Shown in pieces: positions 58,749 to 64,000 of a stretch of DNA of 64,000 nt. The notes under the pieces were generated by a model. The model did not search any database, was not told the DNA's origin, and was given only the letters and a program-made list of their open reading frames with translations. This stretch comes from Nostoc sphaeroides (GTDB taxonomy: Bacteria > Cyanobacteriota > Cyanobacteriia > Cyanobacteriales > Nostocaceae). Made by a program: the position numbers and the translations under genes. The stretch lies in NCBI RefSeq assembly GCF_003443655.1, contig NZ_CP031941.1, forward strand, positions 2,475,501-2,539,500, given 5' to 3'. Position 1 is the first letter of the stretch, and every line of letters begins with the position of its first letter.

Positions 58749-58904
58749 TAAGACTTCTTTAGCTTAGATTTCTCTGCATCCCACAAGAAAATAGTACAGG
58801 AATTACGCAAACAACGCAGGTAAGGGCAATTCATGAATTGCCCCTACAGCGTCTAATTTTGTGTAATACCATTTCACTTTAATAATGATACAAATACGCT
58901 CTTT

Positions 58905-59154
58905 TGGGGCATGGCGCAATGCCCATAGGCGTTAACTTAACGTAAAAGCCGTGTCCCACAAGGAACTGAAGCTCCTTGCTAATAGCTCAAGTCATCTAAA
59001 GATGACTGAAATATACCCAATAATCTTTAGTCTACTTCAGTAGACTTTAGCTATTAGCCTTGAACTTTAGTTCAAGGCGGGTGAGTCAAGCCAACAGTTA
59101 AGCTACTTTTCACGTTAAGTTGACACCAATGGGCATTGCGCCTTGCCCCTACGA
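58905..59154. mobile_element. Composite foldback element with REP-like ends, second copy
   Basis: Left GGGGCATGGCGCAATGCCCA then GTTAACTTAACGTAAAA is inverted at right as TTTTCACGTTAAGTTGACAC then CAATGGGCATTGCGCCTTGC CCC. The centre has nested hairpins (GAACTGAAGCTCCTTG..., CTTTAGTCTACTTCAGTAGA). Confidence 0.7.
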
Positions 59155-59240
59155 GAAATCTATATTATCAGGATTTTCGTGAATTGGTGTAAGTCCTATA
59201 GTAGAAACTAGAAACGAGATTTTAAAAGGGCGACTTCTGG

Positions 59241-59909
59241 TTAAATACCTAAAGCTGCTCGTGTTTCTGGCCCCACCGTACCATCTACAAGTAAACCTTT
59301 ACTTGCCTGAAAACTTCGGACTCGGCTAACAGTTTCTTGACCGTAAATTCCATCGACTCTGAGATTACCTAAAGCTGTCTGAACATCTCTTACAAGCTGA
59401 CCTCTAGAACCAGGGGTAAGAATCACCGAACCGCCAACACCACCAGGTCTAGTTACAGGAGGATTGTTAGGTCTATCACCAACCCATCGAGCAAAAACGT
59501 ATCTACCCGTAGAAAGTCTAGCAAAACCGTTTTCATACCTTTCAATGGCTGGAAGTGTTGTTCCATTTGGTACGCAATCTATATATGAATAGTTAGTGCT
59601 TGGGCCTGTACGGATACGCAAACAACTGCCGTTAGTCTTGACAAATGCAGCTGAACTTATTTGGATTTGAGCAGCGGCAATAAGTAATACACCAACACCA
59701 GCTAAAGCTAACCAAGCTGAAGATTTAAGAAGTTTTTTCCAATTGAATTTAGCTTTGGTGATTCCAGATGTCTCTTCTTTCGTAATAACTATATGAGAAG
59801 ATGTAAGAGGTTTTTTGGTATCTAATTGAGATTTAGACGGATTATATTTGGTGTTTCGAGATGCCTCTTCTTGAGCAATAAACATCTGAGAATAAGCAAG
59901 ATATTCCAT
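59241..59909 (-). CDS. SH3b and peptidoglycan-binding domain membrane protein
   Basis: 222 residues from ATG 59909 (an earlier in-frame ATG at 59921 is possible). N-terminal cytoplasmic part (~1-65), one TM helix (SAWLALAGVGVLLIAAAQIQ), then an SH3b domain (~95-145: LRIRTGPSTNYSYIDCVPNG, with a Cys pair) and a C-terminal PG_binding_1 domain (~165-222: GSRGQLVRDVQTALGNLRVD then GIYGQETVSRVRSFQ). The topology puts the binding domains in the periplasm. It likely anchors to or senses the cell wall and has no catalytic domain. Confidence 0.85.
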   Translation of the reverse strand: MEYLAYSQMFIAQEEASRNTKYNPSKSQLDTKKPLTSSHIVITKEETSGITKAKFNWKKLLKSSAWLALAGVGVLLIAAAQIQISSAAFVKTNGSCLRIRTGPSTNYSYIDCVPNGTTLPAIERYENGFARLSTGRYVFARWVGDRPNNPPVTRPGGVGGSVILTPGSRGQLVRDVQTALGNLRVDGIYGQETVSRVRSFQASKGLLVDGTVGPETRAALGI

Positions 59910-60486
59910 AATACACCCCAATATATGAAAAAAATGAGTAAATACAGAGAACTATTTCAGTTTTCTCTGTATTTACTCTTAGTATATTTTATATCCCTCC
60001 GTTTTCAAAAGGTTTTTGCTGGTAGCACAATTAAGAAAAAATAAAATTAACGTGAGTTTGATCTCTCCCTGCCTTGAACTAAAGTTTAACGCTATCCCTC
60101 TTTGAGTCGGAGCTACGGTGTACACACAAGTTTTGTCGCAGCCATATCTTTAATTAATAAATCTCGCACTACGTTTCTATCCCGCCTCGGAATAAATTCC
60201 GAGTCTCATAGCCCGAGAGACTTTGAATTTCCCGCTTAGAGCATCGGGAAGGAGGTTAGGGGATTAGGTAAATCGTTAACTTTTCCACATAACCTGAATG
60301 GGGATCTGAATTTAGGACGGCTCAACTTCGCACACATAACTCAAAAAAATTTTCTGGCTCGATTACTGGGCATGAAGCCCAGTAGACTTGTCCGTAAATT
60401 TATAACCCAGTCTCTACAAGGGTTTTCAACGCTGCCTATATGTCTTCAATCAACGTATAAATAGGGCTTTGATATACTTATTAAAA
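59910..60486. other. Intergenic with inverted repeat copy
   Basis: Presumed promoter region of the 59909 gene, followed by the 60118-60213 repeat. No gene is seen. Confidence 0.6.
60118..60213. repeat. Inverted copy of the repeat at 51466-51558
   Basis: GTGTACACACAAGTTTTGTC ... CGCAGCCATATCTTTA ... CTATCCCGCCTCGGAATAAA TTCCGAGTCTCATAGCCC. Confidence 0.75.
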
Positions 60487-61500
60487 TTACGAATTACGAA
60501 TTACGACTTTACCGAAGTGAGCCGCACTTTTGAGATAGTGATAAGCTTCTCGTGCTTTAGTAAAGGGGAAAACTCGATCAATAATCGGTTTGATTTTATG
60601 TTGTTGCATCGCCTGATTCATCGCCTCAAACATTTCCCGACTGCCAACATAAATACCCTGAACTGTTAAACTCTTAAAGAGTATTGGCATGGGGTCAATC
60701 TCACTTCCTCTACTTGACAATACGCCAATCAAGCTAATACGTCCTCCAATGCGGAGTGCTTGCAGTGATTTTGGCAGAGTGCCTGCACCGCCTACCTCAA
60801 CTACATGATCTACACCTGTGCGATTAGTCAATTGGTAAGCTTGCTTTTCCCAATCTGGTGTTGTTTTATAGTTGATTGTTTCGTCAGCACCAAGCTGTTT
60901 AGCTAGTGCCAATTTCTCATCACTGCTGGAAGTAATAATCACTCTCGCACCATGTATTTTAGCAAACTGGAGAGCAAAAATTGAAACTCCTCCAGTACCG
61001 AGTAATAAAACACTATCACCTGCGCCAATATTGCCTTTTGTTACCAGTCCATGCCAAGCTGTGACTGCTGCACAAGGTAGAGTTGCGCCTTCAATATAGG
61101 ATAGGTGGTCAGGTAATATTACTAAACCATCTTGGTGTAATAGGACATACTCAGCCAGCATTCCATCAATACCACCTCCGAGATCGAATTTCATTTTCTC
61201 TTTGGTTAAAGAGCCATAAATCCAGTCTTGAAAGAAAATACCAGCGACGCGATCGCCTATTTTAACCCGTGTCACACCTTCCCCTACCGCTACGACTTCC
61301 CCCGCACCGTCAGACAGGGGAATTAAGGGATATTTCTGTCCAGAACCGTAAGAACCTTCAATGACAAGCAGATCGCGGTAATTTAGGGATGTTGCTTTGA
61401 CTTGAATGAGAACTTGTCCCGCAGTCGGTTTTGGTTCAGAGCGATCGACTAATGCGAGGGCATCAATCCCGGCGTTGCTTTGAATTTCGTAAGCTTTCAT
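60487..61500 (-). CDS. MDR-family NAD(P)-dependent oxidoreductase (quinone reductase/alcohol dehydrogenase type)
   Basis: 337 residues with a GroES-like N-domain (SLNYRDLLVIEG, PLIPLSDGAGEVVAVG, GDRVAG) and a Rossmann domain with LLLGTGGVSIFALQFAK and VDHVVEVGGAGTLPKSLQAL. No structural zinc-binding four-Cys lobe is present, so it resembles the zinc-independent quinone oxidoreductases. The precise substrate is unknown. Confidence 0.88.
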   Translation of the reverse strand: MKAYEIQSNAGIDALALVDRSEPKPTAGQVLIQVKATSLNYRDLLVIEGSYGSGQKYPLIPLSDGAGEVVAVGEGVTRVKIGDRVAGIFFQDWIYGSLTKEKMKFDLGGGIDGMLAEYVLLHQDGLVILPDHLSYIEGATLPCAAVTAWHGLVTKGNIGAGDSVLLLGTGGVSIFALQFAKIHGARVIITSSSDEKLALAKQLGADETINYKTTPDWEKQAYQLTNRTGVDHVVEVGGAGTLPKSLQALRIGGRISLIGVLSSRGSEIDPMPILFKSLTVQGIYVGSREMFEAMNQAMQQHKIKPIIDRVFPFTKAREAYHYLKSAAHFGKVVIRNS

Positions 61501-61726
61501 TGGCGAAATCCTTTTGCCAAAGATTATATACAGGGCTATTTCATTCTCATCTAGCCCGCCTCAGAATTTATTCTGAGGCTAATAGCACTCATTCGTCTAA
61601 AGACGACTAAGGAAAGGCTTTTAGTCCACTAAGCGTGGACTTAAGCTAAAAGCCTCTGAACTTTAGTTCTGGGCGGTTTATGTTTAGAACGAAATAGCCC
61701 TACTCTAAATTGATAGTCATTTCGCC

Positions 61727-64000
61727 TTATGAGCTTGGTTGCTGATCGGGAAACATACACTTATCAGAATCGCAACCACTAGGGCCAGCCTCTGCCATTT
61801 CGCCTAAATCGTAGCGGCTTAAGACTGCACAGAAATCATCTGTTTTCCGCCGTGCTTTTACTTCTTGATTTAGGCGATCGTAGGTTGGTTTATCTATCGG
61901 TTCAAATGGCAAACGTGGGAATGATTGCAAATCGTCAAAACGAGCTAAAAGGGCGGCTGAAATATATCCTTCATCATTTTGGATAGTTTCGTAGATGCGC
62001 TGTCCTAAAGGTTCGATTTCATCTGAGCGAAGTTCTAAAGTTGCTGATGTGTTGTGAGTCACATACCAGCGTTGAACCTGGAGAACAAAATCAAATTGAG
62101 CTAAGACTGAAAACTTAGAAACATCAATTTCATCAGCACCTGGTAAATCAGCCCAAGATACAGAAACAGGGATTTCTACTAACCACTCACTCACGCGTGG
62201 ATCAAAGGGATCGTTGAGCAAATTGCCCTGTTCGTCTTTGTCTGATTGCGAGGGAATGACGTTGTAACCGTAGTCAATACAAGCTAAGGCTACTGGGTCA
62301 TTTTTGCCGAAGGTGATACGGCGAATAAATCTTTGCGCTTTCGGGGGATGCCATCCTGAACTAGCATTAGTTAATAATGCCTTCGTGCCACTGGGTTGAA
62401 CTGTAGTGCAACGATTTGGACGCTTGAAATTGTGGCGATCGCAATAATCCCAAACTACCCGATGTACAATATCTTTCCAGGAAATTAGATATTTTTCTTC
62501 CTCACGCTTGAAAGCTAATCCTTGTGCAGTTGCCGGTCTTCCTTGTTCCCACCAGCGCAGCCAATCAACACCAAAAGCATGGACAAAGAAATCAAATAAA
62601 CCTGTAAAAGAAACCCCCACAATCGGGTCTAATTCCCGACTGGATTGATAACGTGGTTCCAGGAATTTGTGATTTAAAAGTGCTGCTACAGATAGCGCCC
62701 CAGCAGTGAAAGCCTCCTCTTGTTCTTTGTAGTTATGTGGATCGATTTGATTGAGGTGAACCTCTGACAAATTGCAGTGAAAATTAGAGCCGATAATTTC
62801 ACCGCAATTGTGAGTAATACAACCGTTGGCAATAAATGAGTGAGTTAGCGGAACATGAAGATCATAGACAGATTCTTCACCAAACTCTTCAATACTGCGA
62901 ACTTTTGAAGTAAACCATCGGTTGATAATAGTTTCACTATAACTCCTGGCTAGTTTCTTTGTTGCAAGTTGCTCTAGACGTTGCTGTTTTTCAGGTACAA
63001 GAGGAAAACCAACTAATTTATAGAAGTTTCTGACTCCTTCTCCTGAGTAAACTATCAGGCGCCAACTTCCTCTATTTTGACTAATCTTTTCCGTTCCATC
63101 TTTCAAGATGTAAGAAACACCTTTTTCTCCTGGATTTTGTTTAAGTTTTAGACTGCTTTTGATTTCCAGGTTTAGTAACAATAACTGAACTTGTCGGAGG
63201 AAATCTTTAGAAAGGTTACGAAGTTCTACATGTCTTGCCTTAAGACTAACGCAACCATCAGCAGAAAATAAACCTTGTAGAAAGCCAATGATGACTTCTT
63301 TTGATTGATTTAGAAAGCTATCTGGTAAACAGTTTTTTGACTGAATGCCTAGTTTTTCCAAGAATGAATTCATTAAACATGAACCACTATGAAAGGTATA
63401 TACCCCTTTCACCAAACTAGGTTTATGGTTATAGCCTGTTAGAGATTCGACAGCTTGGCTTAGGAGAGGAAAAACTGTTGGGTATTCCTTTTGATTGATA
63501 TAGAATACTGCATCTAAACTTCTATATCCTTTGTAGATTGAACCATCACCATATAACCAGCCCAGCATTTGAGCTTGTTCAATAGTGATTGTACCTTCAC
63601 CGAAACTTCCTTCTCCTTTTTGAATATAGATACTATGCTCTGAGGTTAAGTCCTTGGTTGCTACCCATCCGTGATTAGTAAAGTGTTTATGGTCAGCAGT
63701 ACATCTCATCTGTAACCCATTTTCTAAGGTTACTGTATAAGTTGTTTGTACACCAGTAGCAAACGCGATCGCATCAGTCAACTTGACACCATCTAATCCT
63801 ACTGAGCGCAAATCCACCAAGGTTCTGAATGGCTTACCAATTAAATCTTTTATTGGTACTAACCCTTGGTCAGTTGATACTAATGTATCGCCCGAATGAC
63901 AAGGATTTAACCCGTAACGAGACAAACGATGTTCCAATTCCAACGCATTAAGCTGAGGATAGCGATTCTGCAACCACTGTTTTGCTGCTCCTTGTTCATA
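61727..64000 (-). CDS. nrdJ: Adenosylcobalamin-dependent (class II) ribonucleotide reductase with intein, 5' end beyond window
   Basis: Reduces ribonucleotides to deoxyribonucleotides with a B12-derived thiyl radical. The frame stays open to the right edge (YEQGAAKQW...), so the N-terminus is missing. The extein reads LSRYGLNP, then after the intein CGEIIGSNFHCNLSEVHLNQ, which restores NPCGEI with the radical Cys and Glu. Then come SFTGLFDFF, TTVQPSGTKALLTNASSGWH and a C-terminal SGCDSDKCMF with the redox Cys pair. A 365-residue intein interrupts the active-site block. Without splicing the enzyme could not work. Confidence 0.93.
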   Translation of the reverse strand, partial: YEQGAAKQWLQNRYPQLNALELEHRLSRYGLNPCHSGDTLVSTDQGLVPIKDLIGKPFRTLVDLRSVGLDGVKLTDAIAFATGVQTTYTVTLENGLQMRCTADHKHFTNHGWVATKDLTSEHSIYIQKGEGSFGEGTITIEQAQMLGWLYGDGSIYKGYRSLDAVFYINQKEYPTVFPLLSQAVESLTGYNHKPSLVKGVYTFHSGSCLMNSFLEKLGIQSKNCLPDSFLNQSKEVIIGFLQGLFSADGCVSLKARHVELRNLSKDFLRQVQLLLLNLEIKSSLKLKQNPGEKGVSYILKDGTEKISQNRGSWRLIVYSGEGVRNFYKLVGFPLVPEKQQRLEQLATKKLARSYSETIINRWFTSKVRSIEEFGEESVYDLHVPLTHSFIANGCITHNCGEIIGSNFHCNLSEVHLNQIDPHNYKEQEEAFTAGALSVAALLNHKFLEPRYQSSRELDPIVGVSFTGLFDFFVHAFGVDWLRWWEQGRPATAQGLAFKREEEKYLISWKDIVHRVVWDYCDRHNFKRPNRCTTVQPSGTKALLTNASSGWHPPKAQRFIRRITFGKNDPVALACIDYGYNVIPSQSDKDEQGNLLNDPFDPRVSEWLVEIPVSVSWADLPGADEIDVSKFSVLAQFDFVLQVQRWYVTHNTSATLELRSDEIEPLGQRIYETIQNDEGYISAALLARFDDLQSFPRLPFEPIDKPTYDRLNQEVKARRKTDDFCAVLSRYDLGEMAEAGPSGCDSDKCMFPDQQPSS
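62807..63901 (-). mobile_element. LAGLIDADG intein in nrdJ (365 aa)
   Basis: It starts at Cys1 (CHSGDTLVSTDQGLVPIKDL) after NP and ends ...SFIANGCITHN before the +1 Cys of CGEI. Block B TADHKHF, two dodecapeptide motifs (MLGWLYGDGS, FLQGLFSADG) of the homing endonuclease, and C-terminal blocks F/G (VYDLHVPLTHSFIANG, THN) are all present, so splicing and endonuclease may both be functional. The insertion point is exactly at the catalytic Cys, a well-known site for RNR inteins. Confidence 0.95.

Larger units (their letters stand above)
58517..59240. other. Terminator plus repeat-filled interval
   Basis: Holds the wecB terminator (58564-58598), a foldback element (58606-58748), a TTACGCAAAC...GGGCAATTCATGAATTGCCC repeat (about 58802-58850) and a composite element (58905-59154). 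No gene is seen. Confidence 0.7.

Overview
The window looks like chromosome of a filamentous, heterocyst-forming cyanobacterium of the Nostoc/Anabaena group. The evidence is the dense GCGATCGC (HIP1) octamers, a HetP-family heterocyst gene, a stand-alone nifH of the nifH2 type, a GH100 neutral invertase, heptanucleotide tandem repeats (STRR), a class II ribonucleotide reductase with an intein, and many small palindromic and MITE-like repeats between genes. No rRNA, tRNA or CRISPR array was seen.

Layout. 1-3 kb: a truncated secreted S8 peptidase, an STRR array, rpe, a broken small gene and a hetP homologue. 3.2-5.1 kb: a gene-poor stretch with an ABC-transporter remnant and a MITE. 5-10.3 kb: a GH116 glucosidase, a hypothetical gene, a RAYT transposase surrounded by its likely REP palindromes, an orphan Phd/YefM antitoxin and a HicB/HicA-type pair. 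10.4-20.9 kb: a UPF0182 membrane protein, small hypothetical genes, a sugar dehydrogenase-invertase pair, a methyltransferase-like lipoprotein, an amino acid permease and a small membrane protein. 22-26.5 kb: two secreted proteins of unknown function, a J-domain/pentapeptide-repeat protein and a zinc-ribbon membrane protein. 26.7-28 kb: a DAHP synthase gene behind two consecutive aromatic leader-peptide attenuators. 29.7-34 kb: nifH, a DUF72 protein, a hypothetical protein and a fused sterol desaturase/SDR protein. 35-47.3 kb: a two-partner secretion and protease cluster. 47.8-64 kb: ahcY, an MscS channel, an M23 peptidase, a KaiB-domain protein, pilT, wecB, an SH3b/peptidoglycan-binding protein, an MDR oxidoreductase and the 3' part of nrdJ.

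Two systems stand out. (1) Upstream of the DAHP synthase a consensus-like promoter is followed by two short ORFs. Their peptides carry runs of six consecutive aromatic residues and of seven in eight. Each ORF end can pair with a downstream segment that overlaps a Rho-independent terminator. This is classical ribosome-mediated attenuation, present twice in series, in front of the first enzyme of aromatic amino acid synthesis. (2) A TpsB outer-membrane transporter is divergent from a co-oriented set: a COP23-type secreted protein, two secreted trypsin-like proteases with intact triads, and a 1972-residue TpsA exoprotein whose C-terminus is a caspase-like CHAT protease domain with intact His and Cys. 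This suggests an exported set of proteases.

The intergenic DNA has also been remodelled by small elements. The clearest is a MITE family with ends of the form CAATACnGnTCnGTTAAG. Five copies are flanked by 10-bp direct repeats (four exact, one with a single mismatch), the ends are conserved and the interiors differ. Other palindromes sit in frame inside coding genes (GH116, RAYT, MscS and a secreted protein). Gene remnants (xisI, an ABC ATPase and a small unknown gene) lie among these repeats.
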